Part shown: one piece after another, positions 35,890-48,560 of the stretch
How positions within the stretch are numbered: the first letter of the stretch is position 1
How the letters are laid out: each line of letters opens with the position of its first letter
NCBI GenBank assembly: GCA_036346395.1
Contig: CM070596.1
Span: forward strand, 24,652,177 to 24,716,176
Length of the DNA: 64,000 nt
DNA from: Hsuehochloa calcarea
Lineage: Eukaryota; Streptophyta; Magnoliopsida; Poales; Poaceae
Reading direction: 5' to 3'
Position numbers and translations under genes: made by a program
Notes under the pieces: generated by a model
Databases searched by the model: none
Told to the model about the DNA's origin: nothing
Seen by the model: the letters and a program-made list of their open reading frames with translations, nothing else

Positions 35890-36405
35890 ACATTTAAGAG
35901 ATCCAAGAAGAAATTCGAAAAATCGGCCCAAAAATTCTACCAACTCTAGAGATTCCAAACACAAGATCACCAAGAGAATCAAGCACACGACAAGCATTTT
36001 TCTTAAAAATAGTCTCATAGCCATCATCAAGAAGTCGAGAAACGAAGGAGATTATACCTAAGCTTGTCCACAAGAGCGACATCCTTTAGAATGAATTTGT
36101 TGTTCACCCTAATTGATCATGTTCCTTCAATTCGCCCTTGTGTATCATCTCCAAAGGTGATGAAGTCATCACTGTTGCTCGCGTGAAAGAGGTGAACCAT
36201 TTTGAGTTTCGGTCATGTGGCGTGAACACCGAGTCGACGAACCACGTGTTCTTCCCTTTCCACGGTAGTCCCGAAAATCAAGGAACAAAGAACGATGTGT
36301 CTCAATATCGGGATTAGATAAACAAGATTTAGGAATCGAAGATCGAGACACACGTCTCGCAAGGAGTATACAAACCGAAGTACTATCCTTGATTTCATCT
36401 AACAT
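35890..36405 (-). pseudogene. Inner copia protease region, broken
   Basis: Matches 42370-42840 of the outer copy at nucleotide level. The protease DSG segment is read as RRLGVHAT or SSTRCSRHMTE in shifted frames, showing small deletions around the active site. Confidence 0.75.
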
Positions 36406-36482
36406 TTGGTTATGAGCAATGTTTAAATTAACATGAGACTTAAATCGTCCATGGGCGGTCTCGACGGCGTTGTCAAGTCAAG

Positions 36483-38670
36483 TTAGACCGGCGACCAAAA
36501 CGGTCGATCGGTGATCACCCGTGGTCGACCGCCGATCCGATAAACATTAGAATTAGGATATTTAGAAACATAATGATTTGCATGAGAGAAAAATCCTAAT
36601 CCAGGTTTATTCTTTTCAGTGTTACCATGTCTCATAAATGCTCTAGGTTGCATGAATGAAATTCTATCAAAATTTTTCCTATCATTTTTCAACCTACGCC
36701 AACAGAATTCAATCAAATGCCCACCTTTCTTGCAATACGTGCAATGGTACTTGGTACCACTAGAAGAAGCACCATTAGAATTAATACAAGGTTGGGCAAA
36801 ATTTTCAGATTTAAAAGATGTTTTTGCAGGTTGGGTTTTGAATTCAATTAAACCTTTTTCCAAGACTTGAATGACTTTTGGGTTTGAATTGTCTTGAAAA
36901 GAATTGAATCCTAAACCTTGCTTCTTATAAGGAGTTTTAGACTTGTCAAGAATCATGTTTAATAGTTTCTTACCTTTAGAAAATTTCTCTAATGTATCAT
37001 GAATGTAAGCATTTTCTTTTCTCAAGTTAACACAAGCATCACAAGTTTTATTCATAGATTTCTCCTTATACAAAGCAATTTCAAGCTTAAGAGTGGAACA
37101 TGAAGCACAAGTAGTATTTTCAATATTGTCCTTAAGCTTAGCATATTTGACTCTAGCAGCTTCTAAGATATCTTTGATTTCACGTTCTTTTTCTAAACAT
37201 GAAGTGCACGGGCTAGAATCAAATACATCAAAAGCAATCAATTTACTAGATTCTAAATATTTTTCACAAGGAGCACTTTTAATTTCATTTAGTTCAGATC
37301 TAGCATTCTCAAGTTGTTGTACAGAAATATTATGAGCAGATTGTAACTTGGTAATTTCTGAATGCATAGCATGGCAAGATAAATATTCATCAGGTTCAAG
37401 AGTCTTAGCATTTTTAAGCTCTACTTTCAGTTTGCTAATCTTTGACTCTAATTTCTTATTTTTTGTCATGACAAATTCTAGCGCTTCATCTTGACTAAGC
37501 AATTGTTCAACTATAGAATCATATTTAGCGTAAAGCTCATCATAAGAAAAAATACCTCATTATCATCAATGTCGTCCGTGTCACCATGAAGCACATGCCA
37601 GTGAAGTCTTTGGCCTTCCTTTCTTTTTGCCTTGAGGATCTCCTCCTCCTTGTCCTCCTCACTCCCGGAATCCACATCGCTCAAGGATTGATCCTCAAAG
37701 CGGCAAGGACCCGGTGAGCGACCTTCACAAGCTTATTAGCCTCATACCTTGATTTGTTGAAAGGAGGCTTCTTCCAAGTCGGCTTTCCTTCCTTATGATT
37801 GCTCTTACCTTTCGACTTGGGGCAATTTGTCTGATATGATTGAGCTCACCACATTCATAGCATGTCACAGACCACCTCTCTTTTGTTTCTCACATTATTA
37901 TAGGCTGTGTGAATTTTTTAGCTAGAAGAGCTAACTCTGCTTCAGAATACTTTCAAGCTCCTCTTCATGAATAGCAGATAAACAAGCAAATGAAAATCCG
38001 TAAGAAGATTCAAAAGAGTCATCAAAAGCCTTTTGAGAGGATCGCTACCAAAGCTAAATTATCTTTCTTGGGATGATCAACTCTTTTAATTTCATGAGTC
38101 TTGAGTTTACTATAAAGCAATTCTAAAGTAAGACTTGAAAGATCAACATTTTCCTCTATAGCAAGAGCCTTCATCTCTCACTCCTTGGTGTTGATTGCGG
38201 CCAAGAGATGGGTGGCATTTTCAGATTGAGAATATTCAATATCAACGACTTTCATTTGATTAATTACTTTATTAAAGCGATCGAAAATGTCATCGATGCT
38301 CTCTCCAGACGCATCTCGAATTTATTGTATTCACGCTGTAAACTGCTTACGACCTTTTTGATTTGGGACGAACCTCATGATATGTTTCGAGAGTGTTCCA
38401 AATTTCATGCGCATTGAAAGATTACAAATTCTATCATATTCTTGTCTACCAAGTGCACCATATAAAAGATTCTTAGCCTTATTGTTGTTAGCCAAAAGAA
38501 TTGCGTAGCGAGTGTAGCAATTTCAGAATAACAAGCGGGGCTCTAACAACATCCCAAATAGCTTGTCCTCGCTCTCAAGAAAGACTCGCATACGATTCTT
38601 CCAATAGGCATAGTCGTGCCCATCAAAGATATGCGGTTTAGTAGAAAACTTATCCATCGCCAAAGTTCAG
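36483..38670 (-). pseudogene. Inner copia Gag
   Basis: 37502-36483 is open for 339 codons: coiled coil with CLSCHAMHSEI, PCEKCLESSK, PCTSCLEKER, TCASCSTLKLE and TCDACVNLRK, then a complete CCHC knuckle YHCTYCKKGGHLIEFCWRR. This is the only copy here with all four knuckle ligands. The N-terminal part (38670-37500) has frameshifts, including the first knuckle region near 37820. Confidence 0.87.
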
Positions 38671-38701
38671 TGACCGGTTAAGATCAAGATTGAACTAACC
38701 G

Positions 38702-38713
38702 GCTCTGATACCA
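38702..38713 (-). other. Primer-binding site of inner copia
   Basis: The minus strand reads TGGTATCAGAGC, a perfect initiator-Met tRNA complement, two bases from the LTR. Confidence 0.9.
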
Positions 38714-38715
38714 CT

Positions 38716-40415
38716 TGTTGGACCGAAAAGGCGACTAGAGGGGGTGAATAGAGCACGCCACTTTTTCACAAAATATGAATTCAACACAATTTCACTCCAA
38801 TAGCTATGATGAAGCTATGAAGATCAATATATCGAGAAGCGAAAGACTAGTATTGAATCCAATTAAAACCCTAAGCAATGTGATAAAAATCGGCAAGAAT
38901 CAAAACTAACAGAGATCGGCCGGGTCGATCACGTTATATGGCGGTCTCGACCAGCACTAAATCGGTCCGACCTCCGTGCAGGGGCGGTCGACCGGTACCA
39001 AATCGGTCGACCTCCGGTGTGGGGCGGTCGACCGGCGAGCTCGAGCAGTAAAAATGACCGATGACGAAGTTGCAATTAGGTCTAACTTTTGATTCTCAAC
39101 TCCAAACATCACGAAACTTTGCACACACCTTCTCTATGATATTAAGGACCTATTCCAATCAACAATTATGATAATTCTTGGATGAACAAATATCTTTAAC
39201 GATCTGATTGAAGAAGGGTGCAAAACCGGGCAAAAGTGAAAACTAGATCCAATCGCTTGCTCGTGGGTGATTGATGATCAAATTGATCCTAGATGGGTTC
39301 CCACACATCACAGCAAGCTAATCCACCTCAAGCAAACCTTGCATAGATTGATTTCGTGATTGATGCTGGATTACATCCACACCATCATGGATCAGTGGAC
39401 AATCAAGGATCACGAAATTCACCACAAATCATCAAGAGCCCTAGCCTCCACCTCAACTCCCCTAAAGACAATTAGGGTTTTGAAACATAAAAAGGCGAGA
39501 GAGAGAGCGGTGCAGCCACCACCTCCTCCTATTTATAGTGGATGCCTAGAACTCCTAGGGTTTGACTCAATTGGGCTCCCGTTAAGGCCCACTAACAAAC
39601 GGGTCACACACGCACGCTTCGCAAAGCGCCGTTTTTAACCTTTTGACCTAAACCGCTTCACTATGCGTCATGGATTTGCCAATAGGTCACCGTTGTCCAT
39701 CTTGTGTCACGCTTGAGTCGTTGACCTCACCCGCATCGCCAATCGCTCGACCTCAACTCTCCAAGTCTAGTCCCGATCTTCCTCGCCGTTGACCGTCGTT
39801 GACCACCAAGCAACCTGCACAACCACAGACAAGCAAACACGAATTCGGGAATAAGTTCTTCACAACTTGACCCATGTCAGTCAAAACATGCATCATGCAA
39901 ACCATATGCCACGATACCAATGACTTTGACCTAATAAAACAACATCGCCACGGTTGGCCGACGTTCAAGTTATTACGGCCCGACCGCCCAGTGAGTTGGC
40001 CGGATCGCGCCTTGGCCGGCCTCGACCGCTCCTCGTGAGCCGGTCGGACCGCTTTGGGACTTAGCCGAATTTCAACCCCAAAATCCAAACCTTCGAAATT
40101 AAAACCAATAGAACTTTTTATCGAGACTCCAAAAATTATGAGACCAAGTGCATTGGGATCCCCTCACTTGCCTACAACACCTATTTTTATCCCAACTCGT
40201 TTTGAGTACTTTTAGGTCACCGCCGGTCCGACCGCCCCACATGGCCGGTCCGACCGATTTGGGACCGGTCGGACCGCCGTGCAAGGACCGGTCGGACCGC
40301 CCCTGTCCAGTAAGCCTGTAGCTTTGTCGGAAACCCGTGAAACGACAAACCGTAAACGCCATTGCCAATTGTCACATCATCCTAAGATCTGGAACATATC
40401 CCCATGAAATCCACA
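38716..40415 (-). repeat. 5' LTR of inner copia
   Basis: 1,700 bp. Its sense-strand end lies two bases from the primer-binding site, and its start (GAAATCCACA on the plus strand) is followed at once by the target copy CCTTG. Confidence 0.93.
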
Positions 40416-40420
40416 CCTTG

Positions 40421-41300
40421 CATTGCTTGATTTGAAGTCCCAAAAAGTAATTAAGCTCTCCCATCATACTCATCTCAAATTCCCTGGACATAGTGTCAGA
40501 AAAGCTGGAAACAAGAGCATTAGAGGAACCACCAAAAATATTATCATCCACGTAAATTTGAGCAAGCAGGAAGTCATTGTCACGCTTAAGAATAAATAGA
40601 GTTTTATCCACTTTACCCATCTCAAAATTATTTTTAAGCAAGAAAGTCTTAAGTCTATCATACCAGGCTCTAGGGGCTTGTTTAAGACCATACAATGCTT
40701 TAGATAGCTTGAAAACACGATTTGGATATTTGAGATCCTCAAAGCCAGGGGGTTGCTTAACATACACTTCCTCATCTATGAAACCATTTAAAAAGGCACT
40801 TTTAACATCCATCTGAAATAATTTAAAACCTTTTGATGCAAACAAATGCAAGGAATGCGAATGGCTTCTAGTCTAGCAACAGGAGCAAATGTCTCATCAA
40901 AATCTAACCCCTCAACTTGGTCAAACCCCGAGCTACCAATCTGCTTTATTTCTAACCACGTAACCATCCTCACCTTGTTTATTCTTAAACACCCAACAAA
41001 GTTCCTATAACATTATGACCACTAGGAGGTTCTACTAGGTTCCAAACCTTGTTTCTTTCAAAATTCTCTAACTCCTCATGCATGGCATTTACCCAAACTA
41101 GAATCGATAAAGCATGTGATATATCGCAGGTTCAAAAGAAGCAACAAAAGCCGAATGAGAGTAGAGATTTGGATCATTATACAGAGCGAGTGACTCGCTC
41201 ATGTAGATTACCTATTATACGCTCGGAGGATCTTTGTCTCGAATGCGAAGTGGAGCGCCGGGTGAGATACTGCTTTCTTCGACCTCCGCAGTATCTGCGA
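40421..41300 (-). pseudogene. Outer copia reverse transcriptase, cut by the inner element
   Basis: The open stretch 40851-40421 reads FKLFQMDVKSAFLNGFIDEE, then FKLSKALYGLKQAPRAWYD, then AQIYVDDNIFGGSSNALVSS and the thumb MMGELNYFLGLQIKQCK. The catalytic YVDD motif is intact although the usual Ile after it is Asn. The frame crosses into inner LTR sequence at 40415, so the RT/RNase H polyprotein is physically split. Upstream parts to about 41300 contain frameshifts. Confidence 0.88.
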
Positions 41301-41408
41301 TGATGAAGATGCAGCAGAGCCTCAATCAAGGTGAAGTAGATGTAGCGAGTTCTTGTATTAATATGGGCGCCAAGAGCAAAGCAGATGAAGGAATGATATT
41401 AGCCGTCC

Positions 41409-42330
41409 TCATCTTCCTCCACAAAAATGCTCTGTCACCAAGAAATCATCTGCATGAATTGATCTAGCTCCAAGGCTAGTCTCATCAAAAGTGACATTAC
41501 AAGTCTCCTGAATAATGTTAGTCTCAGTATTAAAAACCCGAAAACCCCTCGAATGAGCAGGATAACCCAAAAATATCCCATCAAAAGTTCTTAATTCAAA
41601 TTTATCTAAATTGCCTGTCTTAAGAATAAAACATTTTGATCCAAAAACTCGAAAATGCAAAACAGAGAGTTTTCTACCAAAACGAAGCTCATAAGGAGTC
41701 TTGCCTAAAGAAGGTCTCAAAAAGACACGATTTGCAATATGGTAAGCAGTAGCAATAGCTTCGGCCCAAAATCTCCTCGGTGTGTTATACTCGTCTAGCA
41801 TCGTCCTAGCCATTTCGACCAAGGTCCTATTCTTCCTTTCTACCACGCCATTTTGTTGAGGGACGTGTGGAGAGGAGAACTGATGCTCAATACCACGCCA
41901 AAGACAAAAAGAAGCAAAAGAAGTATTTTTGAACTCCGTGCCATTATCACTGCGAATCGCTCTCAAAGCACCAGGAAGCTCAGAAGCCAAACGAAGAACA
42001 AGGTCATGAAAATAACCAAAAGCTTCATCTTTTGAAGTAAGAAAGAACACTCAAGTATATCTAGAAAGATCATCGACTATGACAAGAATATACCATTTTC
42101 CACCGATCGATGGGACTCTAGCGCAGACCAACAAGATCCATATGAAGCAAGCTGCAGTCGTCCGGTACCATAACCATAGTCACGTAAGGGTGTGAGGCGG
42201 TAACTTGTTTGCCATGCCTACAGTGGCGCACATACAAAGATCCTTGATGCTTTGAGTTTGGGCAAACCTCTCATGAGATCAAGGTTGCTAACTCGTGTCA
42301 GATGATCAAAACCAATGTTCCCCAAACGTC
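41409..42330 (-). pseudogene. Outer copia integrase
   Basis: The frame 42050-41409 is open for 213 codons: FLTSKDEAFGYFHDLV, ALRAIRSDNGTEFKN, SPHVPQQNGVVERKNRT, FDGIFLGYPAHSRGFRVFN. The second Asp and the Glu of the DDE triad are present. The first Asp region lies upstream of a stop near 42052 in degraded frames. This is the best-kept integrase of the window. Confidence 0.87.
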
Positions 42331-42347
42331 GGTGCCAAAGCCGTAAA

Positions 42348-42840
42348 TCAAGAAGATGTAAGCAAACATTTAAGAGATCCAAAGAAGAAATTCTGAAAAA
42401 TCAGCTCCAAAAATTCTACCAACTCTAGAGATTCCAAACACAAGATCACCAGTAGAATCAAGCACACGACAAGCATTTTTCTTAAAAACAGTCTCATAGC
42501 CATCATCAAGAAGCTGAGAAACAGAAAGGAGATTATACCTAAGCTTGTCCACAAGAGCGACATCCTTTAGAATGAATTTGTTGTTCACCCTAATTGATCC
42601 TGTTCCTTCAATTCGCCCTTGTGTATCATCTCCAAAGGTGATGAAGTCATCACCTGTTGCCCGCGTGAAAGAGGTGAACCATTTTGAGTTTCCGGTCATG
42701 TGGCGTGAACACCCGGAGTCAACGAACCACGTGTTCTTCCCCTTTCCGCGGTAATCCTGAAAATTAAGGAACAGAAGAACGATGTGTCTCAATACTGGGG
42801 TTAGATAAACAAGATTTAGGAATCCAGTACTGAGACACAC
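42348..42840 (-). pseudogene. Outer copia protease and GAG-pre-integrase
   Basis: Open frame with NTWFVDSGCSRHMTGNSKWF: DSG is the aspartic-protease active site. It is followed by GSIRVNNKFILKDVALVDKL and LRYNLLSVSQLLDDGYETVF of the pre-integrase region. The active-site context is intact, but flanking frames are broken. Confidence 0.87.
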
Positions 42841-42909
42841 GTATGAAAGGAGTATACAAACCAGAAGTACTATCCTTGATTTTATCTAGAATTCTATCAT
42901 GAGCAAAAT

Positions 42910-45110
42910 TTAAATTAACATGGGAATTAAATCGTCGGTGGGCGGTCCGCGTTGTCTACAGTCAATCGGTCGACCGGTGACCAAATCGGTCGACCGGTGA
43001 CCACCAATGATCGAGACCGGCGAATCAAGAACATGAGAATTAGGATATGTAGAAGCATGATGATTAGCATGTGAGAAAAATACTAATCCAGGTTTATTCC
43101 TTTCAGTGTTACCATGTCTCATAAAAGCTCTAGGTTGCCTGAATGAGATTCTATCAAGATTTTTCCTATCATTTTTCAACCTCACGCCAATGAATTCAAT
43201 CAAATGCCCACCTTTCTTGCAATAAGTGCAATGGTACTTGGTACCACTAGAAGAAGCACCATTTGAATTAATACAAGGTTGGGCAAAACCTGCAGATTTA
43301 AAAGATGTTTTTGCAGGTTGGGTTTTGAATTCAATTAAACCTTTTTCCAAGACTTGAATGACTTTTGGCTTTGAATTGTCTTGAAAAGAATTGAATCCTA
43401 AACCTTGCTTCTTATAAGGACTTGTCTAGAATCATGTTTAATTGTTTCTTACCTTTAGAAAATTTCTCTAATGTATCATGAAGGTAAGTATTTTCTTTTC
43501 TCAAGTTAACACAAGCATCACAAGTTTTATCCATAGATTTCTCCTTATACAAAGCAATTTCAAGCTTAAGAGTGGAACATAAAGCACAAGTAGTATTTTC
43601 AATATTGTCCTTAAGCTTAGCATATTTGACTCTAGCAGCTTCTAAGATATCTTTGATTTCACGTTCTTTTTCTAAACATGAAGTGCACGGGCTAGAATCA
43701 ATCACATCAGAAGCAATCAACTTGCTAGACTCTAAACATTTTTCACAAGGAGCAGATTTAATTTCAATTAGCTCAGTTCTAGCATTTTCAAGTTGTTGTA
43801 AAGCAATATTGTGAGCAGATTGCAGTTTAGCCAATTCTGAGTGCATATCATGACAAGATAAACATTCATCAGGTTCAAGAGTCTTAACATTTGTAAGTTC
43901 TAGTTTTAGTTTACCAATTTTTGACTCTAGTTTCTTATTTTTAGTCATGACAAATTCTAGCGTTTCATCTTGACTAAGCACTTGCTCAACTATAGAATTA
44001 TATTTAGCAGAAAGCTCATCATAAGAAAAAGATACCTCATCATTATCAATGTCGTCGGTGTCACCATGAAGCACATGCCGTGAAGTCTTTGGCCTTCCCT
44101 TTCTTATCCTCTTCGCTCCCGAGTCCACATCGCTAACGGATTGCTCTCCAAAAGCGGTAAGGACCGGTGAGCGGCCTTTATGAGCTTGACAAAGATCATA
44201 CTCGAGTTGTTCTCATGAGGCTTCTTCCAAGTCGTCTTCTCCTCCCCGTGCTTACCCTTACCTTTTAGCTTGGGGCAATTGGCGGATGTGGTAAAGCTCT
44301 CTACACTCATAGCAAGTAACAGACCACCTCTCTTTTATTTCTCACATTGTTGTAAGCCCGTGTGAATTTTTTAGCTAAAAGGGCTAACTCAACCTCGTGG
44401 ATATTCTCAAGCTCCTCTTCATGAATAGCAGATAAACAAGCAAATGAAAATCCGTAAGAAGATTCAAAAGAGTCATCAAAAGCCTTTTGAGAGGATCGCT
44501 ACCAAAGCTAAATTATCTTTCTTGGGATAATCAACTCTTTTAATTTCATGAGTCTTGAGTTTACTATAAAGCAATTCTAAAGTAAGACTTGAAAGATCAA
44601 CATTCTCTTCTATAGCAAGAGCCTTCATCTCCCACTCCTTGGTGTTGATTGCACCAAGAGGTGGGTGGCATTTTCAGATTGAGAATATTCAATATCAACG
44701 ACTTTCATTTGATTAATCACTTTATTAAACGATTGAAAATGTCATCGATGCTCTCTCGGGACGTATCTCAAATTTGTTATAATCACGCTTATAGATTGTT
44801 TGGCGACTTTCTTAATTTGGGACGAACCTCATGATATGTTTCGAGAGTGTTCCAAATCTCGTATGCAATGCAAAATTGCAAATCCTATCATATTCTTGTC
44901 TACCAAGCGCACCATATAAAAGATTCTTGGCCTTGTTGTTGTTAGCCAAAAGAACCACGTAGCGGGAGTTTCAATCTCGGGAATAATGAGCGGGATCGAA
45001 CAACGCCCCACATAGCTTGTCCTCGCTCTCAAGGAATACTCGATACGATTCTTCCAATAGGCATAGTCTTGTCCATTGAACATATGCGGTTTTGTAGAGA
45101 ATCTATCCAT
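42910..45110 (-). pseudogene. Outer copia Gag, broken into several frames
   Basis: The N-terminus MDRFSTKPHMFNGQDYAYWK (from 45110) is the usual plant copia Gag start. A basic NCPKLKGKGK stretch near 44270 is the first zinc-knuckle region in damaged form. 44128-43412 is a long coiled coil with five CxxC pairs (residues 89, 128, 148, 181 and 203 of that stretch). 43350-42910 holds a CCHC knuckle YHCTYCKKGGHLIEF whose final Cys is lost by a frameshift. At least four frame breaks. Confidence 0.85.
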
Positions 45111-45156
45111 CGCTAAAGTTCAAAGGACCGGTTAAGATCAAGATTGAACTAACAGG

Positions 45157-45168
45157 GCTTTGATACCA
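45157..45168 (-). other. Primer-binding site of outer copia
   Basis: The minus strand reads TGGTATCAAAGC, the initiator-Met tRNA complement with one mismatch (A for G), two bases from the 5' LTR. Confidence 0.85.
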
Positions 45169-45170
45169 CT

Positions 45171-46997
45171 TGTTGGACCGAAAAGGCGACTAGAGGGGGT
45201 GAATAGAGCACGCCACTTTTTCACAAAATATGAATTCAACACAATTTCACTCCAATAGCTATGATGAAGCTATGAAGATCAATATATCAATCAAATGGAA
45301 GACTAGTATTGAATCCAATTAAAACCCTAAGCAATGTGATAAAAATCGCAAGAATAAAACTAACAGAGATCGGCCGGTCGATCATTGTTATCTTCAAGGT
45401 CCGACCGTACCAAATCGGTCGACCTCGGTGTGGGGCGGTCGGACCGGCACCAAAATCGGTCGACCGACGGTGTGGGGCGGTCTCGACCGGCAGCTCGAGC
45501 AAGAAAATGTACCGATGACGAAGTTGCAATTAGGTCTAACTTTTGATTCTCAACTCCAAACTTCACGAAACTTTGCACACACCTTCTCTATGATATTAAG
45601 GACCTATTCCAATCAACAATTATGATAATTCATGGATGAAAAAATATCTTTTACGATCTGATTGAAGAAGGGTGCAAAACCGGGCAAAAGTGAAAACTAG
45701 ATCCAATCGCTTGCTCGTGGGTGATTGATGATCAAATTGATCCTAGATGGGTTCCCACACATCACAGCAAGCTAATCCACGTGAAAGAATCAATCAAAAA
45801 CTCGTGGATCAATGAAAGCCCTAAAATCACGAAATTGAAAGCAAGAACGAAAGGAGACTTATCTCAAGCAAACCTTGCATAGATTAAGAACGTGATCGTT
45901 GCTGGATTACACCCACACCATCATGGATCAGTGGTCAATCCAAGATCACGAAATTCACCTCAAACCATGAAAAGCCCTAGCCTCCACCTCAACTCCCCCT
46001 AAGCCAATTAGGGTTTGAAGAAAACAAAAGAGGTGAAAAATAGCGAGAGAGAGGGGTGCAGCCACCACCTCCTCCTATTTATAGTGGAGGCCTAGAACTC
46101 CTAGGGTTTGACTCAATTGGGCTCCCGTTAAGGCCCACTAACAAACGGGTCACACACGCACGCTTCGCAAAGCGCCGTCTTTAACCTTTTGACCTAAACC
46201 GCTTCACCATGCACCATGGATTTGCCAATAGATCACCCTTGTCCATCTTGTGTCAAGCTTGAGTCGTTGACCTCACCCGGCATCGTTGATCGTTCTGGAC
46301 CTCAACTCTCCAAGTCTAGTCCCGATCCTTCTCGCCGTTGACCGTCGTTGACCACCAAGCAACCTCGCACAACCACGCATAAGCAAACACGATTCGGGAA
46401 CAAGTTCTTCACAACTTGACCCATGTTAGTCAAAACATGCATCATGCAAACCATATGCCATGAAACCAATGACTTTGACCTAACAAAACAACATCGCCAC
46501 GAAGTTGGCCGTCGTTCAAGTAGAAACCGATCTGACCGCTCCAGGTGAGCCGGTCGGACCGCTCCAGGTGAGCCGGTCGGACCGCCCCTTGGCCGGTCGG
46601 ACCGCTCCCTGTGAGCCGGTCGGACCGCCCCTTGGGACTTAGCCGAATTTCAACCCATGAAAATCCGAAACCTTCTAGAAACTTTAAACCAATAGAACTT
46701 TTTACTGGAGACTCCAAAAATCATGAGACCAAGTGCATTGGGATCCCCTCACTTGCCTACAACACCTATTTTTGGCCCAGCTTGTTTTGGCCACTTTGGT
46801 CATCGCCGGTCCGACCGCCCCACATGGCCGGTCCGACCGATATGGGACCGGTCGGACCGCCGTGCAAGGACCGGTCGGACCGCCCCCATCGATGGGCTCA
46901 GAACTTTGTCGAAAACACGTGAAACGACAAACCGTAAACGCCATTGCCAATTGTCACATCATCCTAAGATCTGGAACATATCCCCATGAAATCCACA
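45171..46997 (-). repeat. 5' LTR of outer copia
   Basis: 1,827 bp, paired with 22803-24588. The sense-strand end at 45171 is two bases from the primer-binding site. It has one more copy of the CGGTCGGACCGCTCCAGGTGAGC-type unit (46530-46630) than its partner. Confidence 0.93.
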
Positions 46998-47002
46998 AAT
47001 GC

Positions 47003-48307
47003 TCATGCTACAAATGCAATTTTCTTTTCGCTTTGCATATCTCAGGTAATGTGGGGTATGCATCCGTCGATGCATACCCATGCTTGTGCCTTTAGCACAG
47101 GGACCTCAAACCCACACTCCACGAGTGTGGGGACCTCATGCCCATCTAATACACAACGTAGACCAAACCACAAGGATTGAAGAATGATGCAAATGAATGA
47201 TGCAGTAATTAATTTAACTTTAACAACATTACCATGTCATCCCCATGGTATTTGCATCAATATATCATAATCACATTTAAGCAATAAAAATCTCACCATA
47301 CCATCCCTATAGTGGTTGCATCATCAACTCAATCTTACTATTTCATCAATAATACCATGACACTAAAATAACTTACCAAAATATTATTTTATCTCATGGC
47401 ACTAAACCAACAAGACAATGACAAACATTCGTTATCACCCTTATACATGTACCTGCCTCAACTGTGAAGTTTGATGATGAGAAGAGGGCACTACCCTCGG
47501 ATTTAAATCGCTGCCTGAACATTTAATAACAACACTAAGGAGACATTCCAAAGCATACAACATTACATAAAAAAAATTACATAACTATCTATGCTCCTAA
47601 GTGTAACCCAAAACATCGTTTCACCCTAAACATCGTTCTGCCCCCAAACAGGGTAGTCATCTTCCAAAAATCGTATCTTTTCTTCTGTTTACCCAAAAAT
47701 GGTGTTCTTAGATTTTTCTGGAAAGCTTATAGAATTACCCACATTAATCTAGTTGGTCGGATCCCCTAATTTTGTCATTCACTACTCTTACTAAATGATT
47801 ATAATGACAACCAGAATCTAGCAGATATTCTGGACAGCATAACTAAAACATTCGTAACTTTCAGTACGTTTATCCAAAAAATACGTTCTTGAGCTATCTG
47901 GAAACCTTATGAAATCACCTAAAATATATTCATGTTTGTGAGATCCTCTAATTATTTTGTTAACTAATTTTCATCATCTAATTACTACAACCTGCTAGAA
48001 TCCTGACAGAACCTCCGGACAGCAGCACTAAAATATTCACAACTTCAAGTCCGTTCATCCAAACGAGGAGAGGAGGAGCAACAGGGGTGGCTACTGTAGC
48101 ATAGGGTGGCTAGGGTTTGGTGCCCCCCTTGCCTTCTAGTGGGCTGCCGGCCCACTCATGGGCCTTGGGCCACTATGGTCGGCTCCCCTTCTCTCGAATA
48201 TGGGTTTTCGGCTCATTCCTCTCTTGAAATTTTGAAATTTTCTTTTTAATTATATTTAATTTCAGTACTAATCACTTATTTGTTTTATGCTTAAACAAGA
48301 TGTTACA
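47003..48307 (-). repeat. gypsy-2 3' LTR, proximal part
   Basis: The first 1,305 bp of the same LTR, starting TGTAACATCTTGTTTAAGC at 48307. Together with 22255-22802 it makes a 1.85 kb LTR bounded by TGTAACA/TGTTACA inverted ends. Confidence 0.75.
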
Positions 48308-48560
48308 TTATACCCTCCTTAAATAGAATTCGACCCCAAATTCTACTTGTCGATCTATTCGCAAGAATGCCACAACTGAAACTGAAAAAATGAGAACACG
48401 TACCCGACGTGAAAAATTCTGGATACTACTCACGCAAGTGAGACTCCCACTCCCAAGTCTCTTCTCGCTCAGACTGACGAGACCACAACACCATAACGTA
48501 TACCATCGTCTATACCTCAACACTCTCTCTGCCTTCTCCCGTACACGCATCGAACAGGAT
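48308..48560 (-). pseudogene. gypsy-2 pol C-terminus (chromodomain-like tail)
   Basis: The minus strand reads VMVLWSRQSEREETWEWESH then LRE*YPEFF. The pattern VLW....EATWE.E..LR..YP.LF is the hallmark C-terminus of chromovirus integrase/chromodomain. The stop is CAG to TAG. A second stop lies just upstream (EV*TMVY). The polypurine tract follows about 80 bp later. Confidence 0.7.

Larger units (their letters stand above)
27221..40415 (-). mobile_element. SIRE/Maximus-like copia element, inner copy
   Basis: LTRs at 27221-28923 (3') and 38716-40415 (5'), with identical 5 bp target duplications CCTTG (27216-27220 and 40416-40420). It lies in the same orientation and belongs to the same family as its host, whose RT/RNase H it interrupts. 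All copia domains are present on the minus strand between 38670 and 33180. Removing the 2.4 kb solo LTR at 30029-32428 leaves a 10.8 kb element. Its reading frames are more broken than those of the older outer copy. Confidence 0.95.
22803..46997 (-). mobile_element. SIRE/Maximus-like copia element, outer copy, nested host
   Basis: LTRs lie at 22803-24588 (3') and 45171-46997 (5'). Both begin TGTTGGACCG and end GAAATCCACA on the plus strand, flanked by identical AATGC (22798-22802 and 46998-47002). The primer-binding site is at 45157-45168 and the polypurine tract at 24589-24600. Gag, protease, integrase and RT run on the minus strand from 45110 to 40421, then resume at 27215 with RNase H, because a second copy is inserted at 27221-40415. 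Without that insertion the element is about 11.0 kb. Both its LTRs share a segment of about 80 bp (near 23425 and 45780) that the inner copy lacks, confirming LTR pairing. Confidence 0.95.
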
